Shown here in pieces: positions 34,201-45,773 of a stretch of DNA of 64,000 nt; within the stretch, counting starts at the first letter, position 1; each line of letters opens with the position of its first letter. Under the pieces are notes generated by a model. It had not been told where the DNA came from. It did no database searches and worked only from the letters and a program-made list of their open reading frames with translations. The translations under genes were made by a program, and so were the position numbers. The DNA is from Epiperipatus broadwayi. Taxonomy: Eukaryota > Onychophora > Udeonychophora > Euonychophora > Peripatidae. The stretch spans positions 4,858,682 through 4,922,681 of the forward strand of contig JAQFVV010012398.1 of the NCBI GenBank assembly GCA_028023455.1. Reading direction: 5' to 3'.

Positions 34201-35820
34201 GTCTAGAACAGCGTTTCCCAACCTTTTTTGGCTTGCGTACCACTTGGTAGTTCATCACGCTAAATTGTACCACTTCGTAAAAATGATTGTATTTCGTGAA
34301 ATTTGTTATTGCGAGTGTGTTATTTTATTTGCATTATAAATATTATAGGGTGACCATGTATGTATTCACATCTCATAATGAGACAAATTACATTGAAACA
34401 CGCCTAAACGTCACGTCAGATTATAACCTCACTGAAATTATAAACTCACTGTAACATATTTATATGTATGTGTTTGTTCAAAGTTTCATATTTTTTCCAA
34501 AATAATTTATTAAAGATTACATTATTACATTAAAGGTTATTTGGTACATATTTTGTTCAAAGTGTTTTCTTGTTCCTTCATTTGCTTTTCCCGAATTTGA
34601 GTCTGTTTTCTCTTTTTTGGATCATTTTGCTATTGGTTGAGCCATGGAGAGGATAAATCCAGCATGTCCCAAGTCATGGTAAAAATAACCTCAGGGTTAT
34701 CAGGTTATCTCTTGTTCTTGTTTTCTTTATATTGTTCAGCGTGAAGTTAATAGGATTAAAATTTTGATGATTAAATACTAGCTTACATCTAGTAATCCAC
34801 AATTAATTAATGAGAGTCTAATTTCTGGGTATGATCCTTTTCTGATACATTCTTTCAAATTAAATAATTTAGATTGATTTGCCTTGATCCGACTCATTAT
34901 TTATCTACTATTTTGTCATATTTCGTTTACTAATAAATGGTTTTAATAAAAACACAAAATTATAAAAAACCAATTAATATATTTTCTTATCATAATCAAA
35001 TATTTTTATAAAATAAATTTAATGAGATTTTTGTGCTTGTTTCGAACAACATAATTTTTTGAAATTTGGTTCAAAAGATGCGAGGTATACCCTTAAGTCT
35101 ACAGCTGCGTTCAATCTGTTTCGATACTTATTTTTTAAAAAAATATATGAAGAAAAAGTTCTTCCTACTAATTGCATACTAGTAAATGGGAATAATAATT
35201 TAAGAGCTTTCTTAGAAAGTTGTTCATATTTTTTAATGTTTAATCAAAAATTAATTAGATTGTGTCATTTGAATTCTACTTGTAAAGTTCTGTCACATGA
35301 TGATTCTATTAAATTTTCTTTATCCTTTATTGATAATGATGTAGCTTTTTCTAAATTTTCTGTATAGAAGGGGTTTGAAATCCAATTATCATTTGTGTTT
35401 TCGGGTTTTGGAAAATATTCCATGAAGGACAATTTCAATCCTGTTAAATGTGCTATTATATTTTCCTCGTATATCTTGAGACAGACTAACCTTACTTTCA
35501 AACAAAAAAATATGTAGAGTTTCGAATACTTCCAGTTGACTGTTTCGATACTTATATATATTACTGTTTCCAAAAGTCTAATTTCTTAGTCATACTTTCA
35601 ATTTTATCATTAATATTAAATATCGTTATCGACTGTACATATTAACAACTTTACTGTATAATATTATTAATTAAAATAATTTTTATGAATTATAGGAAAA
35701 ACCGTTTCTATGATATTTTTATGATTTAATTTTTTTTTTATGTCCGCCATTATTGATTATTTTTCGTGTACCACCAACCAGCAACTCGCGTACCACAGGT
35801 TGGGAAACACTGGTCTAGAA
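34201..35820 (-). mobile_element. hAT DNA transposon with perfect 8-bp target duplication
   Basis: The element spans 34209-35812. The termini CAGCGTTTCCCAACC and GGTTGGGAAACACTG are inverted repeats with one mismatch. The octamer GTCTAGAA flanks both sides exactly (34201-34208 and 35813-35820), the hAT-type duplication. Subterminal repeats GCGTACCAC are also inverted. Length is only 1.6 kb and the transposase is partial, so it is an internally deleted, immobile copy. The intact duplication suggests moderate age. Confidence 0.92.
35040..35573 (-). pseudogene. hAT transposase C-terminal part
   Basis: On the minus strand 35573-35265 gives a C-terminal catalytic-core segment with the pattern D-N-W-I-S-N-P-F and later E-N-L-I-E. 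After TGA (35267-35265) and a second TGA ~8 codons on, the same frame continues as the hATC dimerisation domain: L-S-K-K-A-L-K-L-L-F-P-F, then K-N-K-Y-R-N-R-L-N and D-L-R-V-Y-L. The K-x-K-Y-R-N-R-L motif and following D-L-R are hallmarks of the Buster/ZBED5-like group of hAT transposases. The N-terminal BED finger and the first catalytic residues are missing. Confidence 0.88.
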
Positions 35821-36360
35821 CATAGCGGAGCGTGACGCAAACAAAATAAATGTGTAAATCAAAAGAGACAAGCAAAATGAAAATGTTTTTTTTTTTTAAA
35901 AAAAAAAGGGAGAGTAAAAATAACGCTTTAAAAATAATAATGAAATAAATAAGTGTATAATGAAAGTATTAATGAAAATAAAACATTACCAAATAAAATT
36001 TTTAAAAAAAAGTGCATTAAATTAGGATTGAGGTGTGTGTGAGTATTTGGGCAAAGAAATTAAAAGTTGGTTTAAATAAGCACAAAATCTATCTGTGTGT
36101 TTGAATTGCCTTATACTTTGCTGCCTACTTCTCTTAACATTACATTTATTACCTAATGATGAAAATAAAAACTAAAAATGCATTCTAGAAAAATAAGTGG
36201 CAATACTTAGGGAAAAGTGATCAACGCACATATTAATTAAGAAAAATGTTCATAAATAAATAAGTAGGTCAAATAGTTAAAATAAAATCGATAAAATCAA
36301 GTTAAATAAATAAGCGTAAATATATATGTAGTAAATAATAATAAAAAGTGACTCGTGATA
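35821..36360. other. AT-rich spacer, no gene seen
   Basis: Low complexity; nothing recognised. Confidence 0.4.
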
Positions 36361-37250
36361 AACTAATAGATTTTTTTTTTGTTTTTGGAATACATGCACG
36401 GTAATAAAAGAAAGTAAATAAATGATTTAAAGTCAAGTAAAAATATATATATATATCAGTGTAATGATGAATCATAGTAAAGTAAGTTGTTTTTGAATAT
36501 ACGCAAGTTAATAAAAGTTGAGTAAATAATGAATCGTAATATGAAAATAAAGATTGATTATGAAGAATTAGAAGAAATTAACAGTTACAAATACCTTGGT
36601 CAGATTATTAATACAGATGGAAACATACTGGAGGAAATTAATCATAGAATTAAACTTGGTTGGAGTGCTTTTGGTAGAAATAACTTGATACTAAAAGGAA
36701 ATATGCCTATGTGTTTGAAAAGGATGGTTTTTAACAAATGTGTTTTACCAGTTCTTACATATGGATCTGAGACTTGGACACTTAATAGAAGAACAATACA
36801 GAGACTTCAGACCACTCAAAGGAGTATGGAGAGATGTATGTTGGGAGTAACAAGAAGAGATCGAAAATGCAATGTATGGGTAAGACAACAAACAGGTGTT
36901 ACTGACCTTATTGAAAAAATTAAAAGATTGAAATGGAGTTGGGCTGGATATATTGCTAGAAGAGATAATACATGGACAATTGAAATTTTAAACTGGATTC
37001 CAAGAGATTGTAAAAGACCCAGAAAGAGACCACATGTGAAATGGATGGATGAAATAAGAAAATGTGCAGGGGTGTTATGGAGAAGAGAAGCTAAAGATCG
37101 GAGAAGATGGATTAAACTTGGAGAGACCTTCATCCTGCAGTGGATTGATAATGGTTGGTGATGATGATGATGATGAATAAAGTAAAATAGTTTTTCTGAA
37201 TACACGCACATAGATAAAAAAGTTGAGTAAGGGTTGAAAATAATATTCGA
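36361..37250 (+). repeat. ~110-base tandem repeat split by a LINE
   Basis: The phrase TTTTTGGAATACATGCACGGTAATAAAAG (36379 on) returns as TTTTTGAATATACGCAAGTTAATAAAAG (36490 on) and, beyond the LINE, as TTTTTCTGAATACACGCAC (37192 on) with AAAGTTGAGTAAG. The RTE-like copy H therefore inserted into a short tandem array. Confidence 0.55.
36529..37178 (+). pseudogene. RTE-like LINE, copy H: intact C-terminal 210 codons
   Basis: A 5'-truncated LINE ending. The open frame 36529-37161 begins within the RT thumb region (Y-K-Y-L-G-Q-I-I), then L-P-V-L-T-Y-G-S-E-T-W-T, W-S-W-A-G-Y-I-A-R-R and K-R-P-H-V-K-W-M-D-E, and finishes I-D-N-G-W stop. Directly after the stop comes (TGATGA)n, the family's 3' tail. 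The motif series is RTE-like. No stop or shift in 210 codons, unlike every other copy here, so this is the youngest of the family. The ATG is internal to the original ORF, not a true start. Confidence 0.85.
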
Positions 37251-38180
37251 GATTAGATTAATATAAATAAATATGAAAACTGATGTCCGTGGTAGTTTAG
37301 AATAATATTGTGAAATTATATTAATACAAATGTTAGAATAATGTTCATATGAATTTAAAAATAATGTAAGATTAGTAATAAAAATATAAAGTCAATTCTA
37401 AGGTGTATTAAGAGTGTGTAAGTATACATGTGTATATACGCGCACATACACTGGTAATATTCGGTAAATACGATACCTCATGATGCGTATCTTAAATGTA
37501 TTTATCCAGATATCCTTTTAGGTTATGTTCTTGGCACTGCTGCACCTCATGATGCGTGCAAAAAGGGATTTATTTATTATAGATTCCCTGTAAGCAAGTC
37601 CAGTAATAACTCGATATCTAGAATATTAGTAGGTGTAGAATTATGCTGCATGTATACACATGTGTAGGAATTTATCTAGATCAAAAGGGAATGAGGGTAG
37701 TATAGAAATAAGTTTAGTTAAGGATAAGTTTAAAACTGCCGACTGGATAAATTTTAGTACCCGTAACGGACTTGTCAGGGATCATTCCTCTTTCCAAAGC
37801 ATAAGTCGAAAATGGACAGTTGAAAATTCCTGCCATTTCACAGGGACCTTTCTTTTTCCAAGTCCGATCAAGAGAATTGGCAAATGAAGTTTCGATTTTA
37901 TTCACGTGTAAGTCAGCAAATCTGCTTCCGCATCATTTCCAAAAGATCCCTGTGCCACAAAATTAGTTTGTCCCGGTGGTCGTTATCCATGATTTAGATC
38001 GTTGTGAGCAATGTATTCGGCATAGATAGAAAGAAAGGATAGTCAAAACAGATTGCCCTTTGTATGTTAAGTAAAAGATATTAAAAAATCAACTTAGAAA
38101 AATAATAAATTAATAAATCTTTAGAGTTAAGAAGTAAAATTGCAAGAGATAAAATGGTCAAAAATGACGCATTTTACTCT
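37251..38180. other. spacer, possibly interior of an LTR element
   Basis: Precedes a polypurine tract at 38181. It is less AT-rich near 37660-38000. Short overlapping frames on the minus strand (37905-37714 and one from an ATG near 37990) look protein-like in composition but carry frame breaks and no motif I can name. A small duplication (CCTCATGATGCGT) lies at 37473 and 37547. Confidence 0.35.
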
Positions 38181-38400
38181 AAAACGGAGGGGGGTGTAAT
38201 GTGCCAAGGCCAATTTGGCACATGTATATAAAATAATTTTGTCTAAAAAAATTATTAAAATAAAAAAAAAAAAAATCTTTTGTAAAAGAGTTTGAAATAA
38301 AAGATTAAAAGTGGGAAGGGGGTTTTCTGAAAGTCAAACTAAAGATGGTAAAGTTTTTCTAGATTAGTATTCATAGAAATGGGTAATTTAAAAAAGATAT
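38181..38400 (+). repeat. polypurine tract and start of an LTR with a hairpin end
   Basis: AAAACGGAGGGGGG (38181-38194) is directly followed by TGTAATGTGCCA at 38195. TGTGCCA (38200-38206) pairs with TGGCACA (38215-38221) as a hairpin at the very LTR start. The LTR is cut off near 38400, where RTE-like sequence begins. Confidence 0.55.
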
Positions 38401-39949
38401 AAATCTCTTTTCATTCAAGCTTATTATAAAAAATTATATATGTGCGTGCGAATGTAAAATAAATGTATCAGTATTAAATATTATAAATAAATGAAAAATA
38501 TATTTAATGGATTATATTTTGATCAACAGAAAATGCATATGTAAAAGCTGTAATATATTCAATAAATTCAAAAACAGGAAGTGATCATATATTAATAAAA
38601 TAATTTGAGAATTAATAATTATTAAAAAACACTATTAAAATATTAATAGTTGATTTGCCTAATTATTACAAGCACTCTAATAAATTTAAACTGAAAATTG
38701 AAAATATTTTTTTTAATAATAACAGTTATGAATGAATTCAGTAAAAAGGTAACTGATTTTTCATCAAAAATTATCACTTATTATACGGATAACTGTATAA
38801 AAAACAACAATTCACTGGTAAATTTTTAATTGAGACAAAGCAATATATAAAGAAAAAAAAGAATGTGAAAATATTTTTAAATGATCCATTTAAAAACTTA
38901 TAAAATAGTACAAAAAACAATTAATGATGAAGTAGGTAAATATAATTTTAAATTGTCAAGAAAAGTTATAAGGAGAGAATAAAAATGACAAAATTGTAGA
39001 AAACCATCTTGATTTTGAAAGAAAAGTTATTTCATTAATAAGATGAAAGAATTAAACTATTACTAACTTTTCATGAAGACCATGGAAAAATTCTTTCAAA
39101 AACTATATAGTAAAAAAAACAACAAGAAGAAAATAAAGCAATCCTTAAAAATACATCTGTATTTTCAATTGTTGTAAATAAAGATAAGAGGATTGTGGTT
39201 ACATTTATAAAAAAGGGAAAAACTGCTGGAAGTATAAAATTATTACTGATATTTTAAAAGTTGTAGTAAAAAAAATAGATAAATTGTTGATAAAGTTATG
39301 TACCAAATATCTAAATGATAAAGATATGTCAGGTGATTAGTAAAACATAAGAGCAATATTGCTAAAAGATATAAAAAAGACATTAAAAGTTAGACTTATC
39401 AGTTTTTTATTTGTTCTATATAAGATCTTTACTATGTTTATTAAAAATTTTGAACTCAAACAAGTCAAGATAATAAGCAGTATTTAAAGTAATTTGGCAC
39501 AAAATATTATATCCGTTTACTAAAAAAAAAGTCACAAGGACCAATGAATATGAGTTACTATTATGCTTTGGATTTGTGGATTAGAAAAAAAAGTAATTGA
39601 ATTATCAAAATGTAGCACCAGATATTAATCAAATTCTGAAGAATATTTATCAGAATAACAATTACAATGATTGGATTACATGATGACCCTAGAAACATTA
39701 AGTTTACTACTAGAGGCATATGACAGATTGATTTCATATCACAAAACAGTTTTATTGGAAATATTTTAACAATAACGTGGAAGGCTAAAACCTTTGACAT
39801 TTTGTGGATTTAAAAAAAGAAATCTGTTAGTTGATTTTGGAAATAATATAAATCAAGGTATGTCACAAAACTTCTCAAAGAAAGTAATAAATTAGGACAA
39901 AAAAATAAATGCTAAAAAAGTAATGTTCAATGGTTTTTTATATAAGCAG

Positions 39950-40183
39950 AAAACAAAGATTAAACTTTAAAACATCACATGATCACTATCTTCCACGCTT
40001 GCTCATAACTATTGTTATAATAGGGAAAACTCTCTCCATACAGTAGTGCCACTCTAAGCAAGACAGAGTAATCAATGGATGCCAGAATTTTTATGCACAA
40101 GCCATCTGGCATCTATTGATTACTCTGTCTTGCTTAGAGTGGCACTACTGTATGGAGTTTTGCTTATGATTAAAACAAAGATT
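39950..40183 (-). mobile_element. foldback element FB, copy 2 (short, near-perfect palindrome)
   Basis: The element 39962-40171 (210 bases) is flanked by AAAACAAAGATT at 39950-39961 and 40172-40183, an exact 12-base duplication of RTE-like sequence. Its arms around 40024-40095 and 40096-40165 are near-perfect complements (CTCCATACAGTAGTGCCACT and its complement). The asymmetric tail lies on the left here (AAACATCACATGATCA), so the orientation is opposite to copies 1 and 4. Confidence 0.75.
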
Positions 40184-40254
40184 GTTGGATAATAAAAATA
40201 AATTATGCAGAACTAAACCTGAAAGATGTTCAAGTTAATATTAAAATAAAATAG

Positions 40255-40720
40255 TCTTTATATTTGCAAATTAAAACAGGCAAAACTCACTATACGTATT
40301 GCCACACACAGCAAGCTAGAATAATCAATGATGCCAGAAGACTTGGGCATAAAATCTCCATCTAGTGCCTACTCATCCAATATCCTCAGACTAGTTTCTG
40401 GCTTGTGGCCTTCGTCGATAAGGAGCCTTGGATCTGAGAGCACTACACCCAGGTCTTAGGATCTAATGCAACCCTCTAACAGTCACCTTTTATCTCCACT
40501 TAACTACAAAACTATGAGTCTTAAATTGAAAACACATTAATATTTTCAATCCAAGCTCATTAGTTTATAGATGGGTATTTTATGCACAAACCTTCTGGCA
40601 TCCATTTATTATTCTAACGTGCTATGTGTGGCAATACATATAGTGAGTTTTGCTGTTTTAATAACAGTTATAAGCAAGCAAAAGAAATGGTGATCATGTG
40701 ATGTTTATATTTGAAAATGA
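40255..40720 (+). mobile_element. foldback element FB, copy 3
   Basis: The left arm begins GGCAAAACTCACTATACGTA near 40277 and the right arm ends with its complement near 40652, followed by the family tail GGTGATCATGTGATGTTTAT. The central part differs from copy 1 (TTGAAAACACATTAATATTTTCAATCC dyad near 40525-40552). Edges are approximate. Confidence 0.7.
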
Positions 40721-41110
40721 AAGTTTTTCAATAAATAAGTTCTATCAGTTCTTACATATTAATATTGATGTGGATTTTTAAGCAAAGAGCAATATAAAGA
40801 CTTCAAATCATATAATATAAATATGAAGAAATATAGATTGAAGGGATTAAAATGAAATATGTAGATGAAATAACAATCGGGTAACACTGGTATCATTGAA
40901 AAATTAAAAGACTAAAATAACACTGATATGGACAGCTGAATTCTTATCCAAATTCTTTAAAGAGTATGTAAAATCCACAAAAAGATTAAATGCAGTATGT
41001 ATAAATGAAATTAAGAAAGCTTATTGTAGTAATGTAGGAAAAAAACTATGAATTGGAGAAGCTATGGGGAACCTTAATATTGGAATGAATTGATAATGAT
41101 TAAAAGTGGT

Positions 41111-41949
41111 TATAAAGAGAGTCTAAGTATAGAATTGAAAGTAATAAGTGATAATGATAGTCTTCAGAACAGTGTAGTAGTCAGATATGTATACTATACC
41201 ATCCATAAAACAAAGTTTACAAGTATTACTAGAAGATAATCTATATGGATTCATTAAGAAAAAGAAATGAAATTCACCATATAGAAATTTAAATTAAAGT
41301 TATCCATAAACCCTTTATAAAATTCTAATAGATGATATTTATTTCAAAGAATGCTGAGTTGCAAAAGATGTGCTTTTTAATTGGATCAATGATTTTTTAT
41401 AATTTTTCAATTATAGATATTAAGTTGATCTATAAGATCAAGATATGATAAACTCTTTTTATCTGTGTATAACATTTCAATAATGTCATCCTTAATTTGA
41501 AACATTTAATTGGTAGAAATAATTTATATTAAAACTCATAAAATATTTGATATTGAAAAAACTTTGAACAAAAATTACCACTCACTTAGGTGTATGACAG
41601 TTTCATTTGGTTGAATAATCTAGTATTTTATTTTTTTATCTCTTGAATTAGTCACTTTCATGAGCATCTGTAAGATGGAGGCCATTGTTTTTTAACAACA
41701 CACAAAAAAGAGAACTTCATTAATAACAGAAAGTAAAGATTATAAAAAAGAGCACAACAATTGCTGCAAAATATTAAGATGTCTTAAATTTGATGTTTTT
41801 TTTTTTAGTGGTTAAATGGAAAATTCTGAAGCTTATAGTCCATGAATCATAAACCATCTTAGTGTTTTCCAATGCTCAAATTTCTTATGAACTGTTGAAC
41901 AATAAACCATTCAATTATTTTTTAGATATTGTAAAGTAGTGAATTTTTA
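41111..41949. other. spacer with a fragment of repeat X
   Basis: About 41160-41300 weakly resembles the start of repeat X. The remainder is AT-rich without recognised features. Confidence 0.35.
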
Positions 41950-42400
41950 TTTTGAATTAATGTGATCAAGTTATTAATCCAAATGGAAACACGAATGAAG
42001 ATTTAGCATTGAATTAAACTAGGAAGGAGCATTTTTTTAAGCAAATATAAATATGAACTTGAGAAAGAAATTGTTATAAATGTGTTCTTCCATTATTCAG
42101 GAATGTATCTGAGATTTAAAATTTTAATAAAAGAGATAAATGATAAAAAAAACTGCAGATCATACAATAAAATATGAAAAGATATTTGCATCATTAACAA
42201 GTAGAGATAAATAGCAAAATGCATGAGTGTGAGAATAAATCAGTACAATTAACATATTGCCTAAAGATGACAGTAGAGTAATAATTAATTTTTTAAAATG
42301 AATCCCAAAAATTTTTGAAAGAAAGCATGTGCTAATAAGTTGGATGGGGAAAAAAGAAATTGTGATAATAAAAACACTGAAATAAGTAACTTCCATCAAT
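41950..42400 (+). pseudogene. RTE-like LINE, copy E (3' fragment)
   Basis: It aligns with copy H from G-Q-I-I-N (GATCAAGTTATTAATCCAAATGG) through the I-K-L-G-x-S and L-R-N-V-S-E-I regions to about 42400. Heavily decayed, with frame breaks. Confidence 0.6.
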
Positions 42401-42539
42401 AATCAGTGTTGATAGAAGATAATAACATATGCTTCTAAACATCAAATTACTAAAGTTAATGGTAGTTGTTGATTAGACATCCACGCTATGTGATGGCATT
42501 GTTTTTCTTGAAAAAATGTAAGTTATGAACATTCCCAGG

Positions 42540-42935
42540 CCTTTTTTTATTTGAATTCCTTGTTTTTTTTACTTTTTTTTTTTTATTTACAAATAAATTA
42601 AACACAAATTTTATTTTATTTTTTTGCAAACATTTATTTTTATTAACATCAACAAAATAAATAAATATAAAATAAAATCAACATTGTTCGTTTTTTTTTT
42701 TGGGGGGGGGGTCTTTTTTTTTAATGTAAAACTTAGTATGCTTATTACGGTTGTATTTTTGGTTTTTATTTTTAAAAAATAAATCTTAAAGTTAGTAAGC
42801 TTTTTTTTTTTTTGTTTCGCTTTTTTTTTAAATAACATAAATAAATTTAAAACTTATTGCGATTTTTTTTTTTTTTTGGTTTCACTTTTTTTTTTTAAAA
42901 ACATCAACAAATTTAAAACTTATTAGATTTTTTGT
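42540..42935. repeat. T-rich tandem repeat, ~75-base unit
   Basis: About four imperfect units. Each has two long T-runs separated by GGTTTCGCTT-like sequence, then ACATCAACAAATTTAAAACTTATT. It includes a run of 9-10 G within T-runs near 42703-42711. On the minus strand it yields a K-rich frame (42838-42611) that is an artefact. Confidence 0.65.
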
Positions 42936-45773
42936 TCTGGTTCCGCTTGAAACGGTATTATTTAGCCATCATCCCATTTCACCTACTATGTTCCATCGTA
43001 GTAAGTATCTTTTCCAACAGTTCAAACCTTCACAGTCCATGTATATAATCAAAATAATTTATTTTGATATGTAATAGTGTATATTTACGCGTGTGCACAT
43101 TTAATATATATTAATGTCTGTATGCGTATAATGTCTATGCAGTTATAATTTTAAAATTAATAAAATGATATAATTAAATGAAGTTGTGTGAACATTATTA
43201 TATGTGTGTAACCACTTACATATATATGCGAGAGAAGCCGTAATGCAATACATTTTAAAAAGCATTACAACTCTTTTAGATTAATAATATAAATTTGAAA
43301 TATTCTCAGTTAAAAACTCTTTATTTAAATGCACTGGTATATAAATTAATAAAATATTTACAAACTTAAACTCTTTTAAAAAAAGTTATCTGTTTTTATA
43401 AAAAAAAAAAAAGTTTTCAATTCTTGGGAAACCACCTGTAAGCAATCAGCAACAACCGAAATCAACCTATCCTTAGGGTCTTATAGATATTGGCCCCACT
43501 TATGTATTCCCTATTTAGTATATGCATTGCAACCTTTAAACAATAATTAAAAAAACAATAAATTTCTTAAGATAGAAATTAATGAAACTTCGGTTTAAAA
43601 TTTTAAATGTATTTTAAAAATAAAAACTTGCCTATTTCTTAAATTAAATTCTAAAACTCTAAATGCTTGTTAAATAATAACTTATTCAGTTATTATCCTA
43701 TTACTTGCTAATATTTGTTTTATATGTTTACTTTATAACCCACCTGCATGTGTTGTTCAATGCACTTATGTTTATTTAATCTATATTTAAGAATTAAAAT
43801 ATGTTAAATTATAAACAATGTGTTGCATATCATTCGTAGTCCATTCCAAATCTTAGTTAAATTCCTTAATACTAGCATTAATTATTAATGTATGCATCAA
43901 CAAATTTCACATTTATTATGGCTTCTTTTTTTGGTATAAATAAATTTAAAAACAAGCTGTATGCGGCTACAGTAATATATCAGATATATAGCTTGAATAA
44001 AGTGGTCGTTAATTGGGAGAATCGAACATCTAGGTTTTCCTGTACCGTGTTCTTTGTCTCATTGAGGTTATCAAGAATATGTTATTTGATGCATTACCTA
44101 CTTCAAAGTATTGTTTAGACATACCCTTTGACAAGGTTTTTCACCTTAAAACTTGACTACAGAAGTGTGTAAACCCTCCGATAATTACTGCTTGGTCAAA
44201 TCGTATGATTTCAATAAAAAAAATTAAACTTTATTTACAATTAACGATTTATACATAATTGTAAGACATACATCCTCACTCAACACTATAAAAAAGTGTG
44301 AAGTGTCTAATTCACCAAAATAATTTACTGCGACATGGCTGCGAAAATACGTTCAGCCGCGTAAACGGCATTTTTATGTTTTAGCACATAAATCATGCTA
44401 TTGCATGGCATGGATGTCTAACCAAAAACTACCAAGTTAATATATGCAAAGGTAACACCCAGTCAATTAAACATGTTAATATAAGATAAAAAATACTTAT
44501 TTTTCTACACTTTTTATGATCAACTGTTTTAAAACTATCCATTTTTTAATAACTCTTCATTTTTCCTTTGATTTTATATATTTTATTAAATTATTTTGAT
44601 TGTTTTTAAAAATATTTCTGAGATACTGTATTATAGATTATATGGTCTTTATTTATATGTATATGTTAATTCTTTGACAAAGATAAGCTGAATTTCTAGA
44701 TCACAAGGTATTATGACCAAATGATAACACTTGGTAATTGATGCCAAAATTTGTCACTGCTTACCTTTTTTAATAATAAGTATCATTCTAGTATCTCAGT
44801 TTAACCCTACTGTCAAATTATTACATCAAAATCTTTTTAATAAAAAGCTTTTGCTAGTTGAAACTTCTAAAAGCTTTACAAAGATTAAATTATCTAAACA
44901 TAAAAGAATACAAAATTGAATTTCTAGATCATTTGAAGAGGGCTTTTCTTTTAAGTCTTTCTTCAAATTTGATTAAATTTTATTAGAATGTTTATCATAA
45001 AGGACAGGTTGCAGAAAATTATGCTTTGTAAATGGTTAGATTTAGTTTTATATATTGTAATTATGTGTAGCTACATCAAGCATTGAATGTAAATGTCAAA
45101 TATGAACATTAATAATCAACTGCATTTTAATTCTGAAACCTTTGGTAAACAAAAGGTTAAATTTTGAAATACTTATAATAATTATTAGTATTTGTAATTC
45201 TAAAAACCTCAGTAAATAAACTTTTTATTTCAGTGTATGCATGTAGGTTTTGTTATATTTTCTCTTAAACAAATATTTTTGTAAAAAAAAAAAAGCTTGT
45301 TAACTGATTATAAAAATTAGTTTTGGGGGGAAAATGTGAAGAGAAACAGTTTCTTAAAGCTATCAAATCCATGATAGAAGTTAACTAAGTTTCAATAGAA
45401 TTGCAGAATGAATTTGTACAACTAAAAAAAAATTATATTTATTTTTTCTGTTTTCTCTTTCTCTATTTCCTAGTGTGATTAGTAATCATGATATTATTTT
45501 TTCTATGTTTTTTTGACAATCATCTTAAAGTAGTTGTTTTAATTAAGTCATTTATAAATAAACACTTTATAAAGAGATGGATTGAAGGAATTAAGTTTAT
45601 AACCTGTAAAAGGCTATCATTAAAAGAATTTAACTCAGTCAATCAGTCTACATTTTATGAAAATCATCAGAACATGTATATACACTCTGAAAGTTAGAAA
45701 AGTAGAAAGTGGTTGTAAGAAATAAAATGTGATGGTTTTGTATTTCATATATATATACTTTATATATATATAT
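42936..45773. other. AT-rich region, no gene seen
   Basis: 2.8 kb with only short open frames (43888-44118, 44731-44919, 45488-45697), none with a recognised motif. Ends in (AT)n at 45745-45773. Confidence 0.4.

Larger units (their letters stand above)
38401..41110 (+). pseudogene. RTE-like LINE, copy B
   Basis: Ordered blocks of the family are recognisable: an M-D-Y-I-L region near 38508, a RT core near 39300-39600 (F-I-C-L-I-K-type remnants), an N-A-K-K-V-M-F-N-G-F block near 39908, and the C-terminal region to about 41100. No open frame of note. Two foldback elements are inserted, at 39962-40171 and about 40255-40720. Confidence 0.65.

Noticed and set aside
35059-35367. 102-codon plus-strand frame in the hAT element
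   Set aside because: Shadow of the transposase, whose motifs are on the minus strand.
42611-42838. Lysine-rich 75-codon minus frame
   Set aside because: Translation of T-runs in a tandem repeat.
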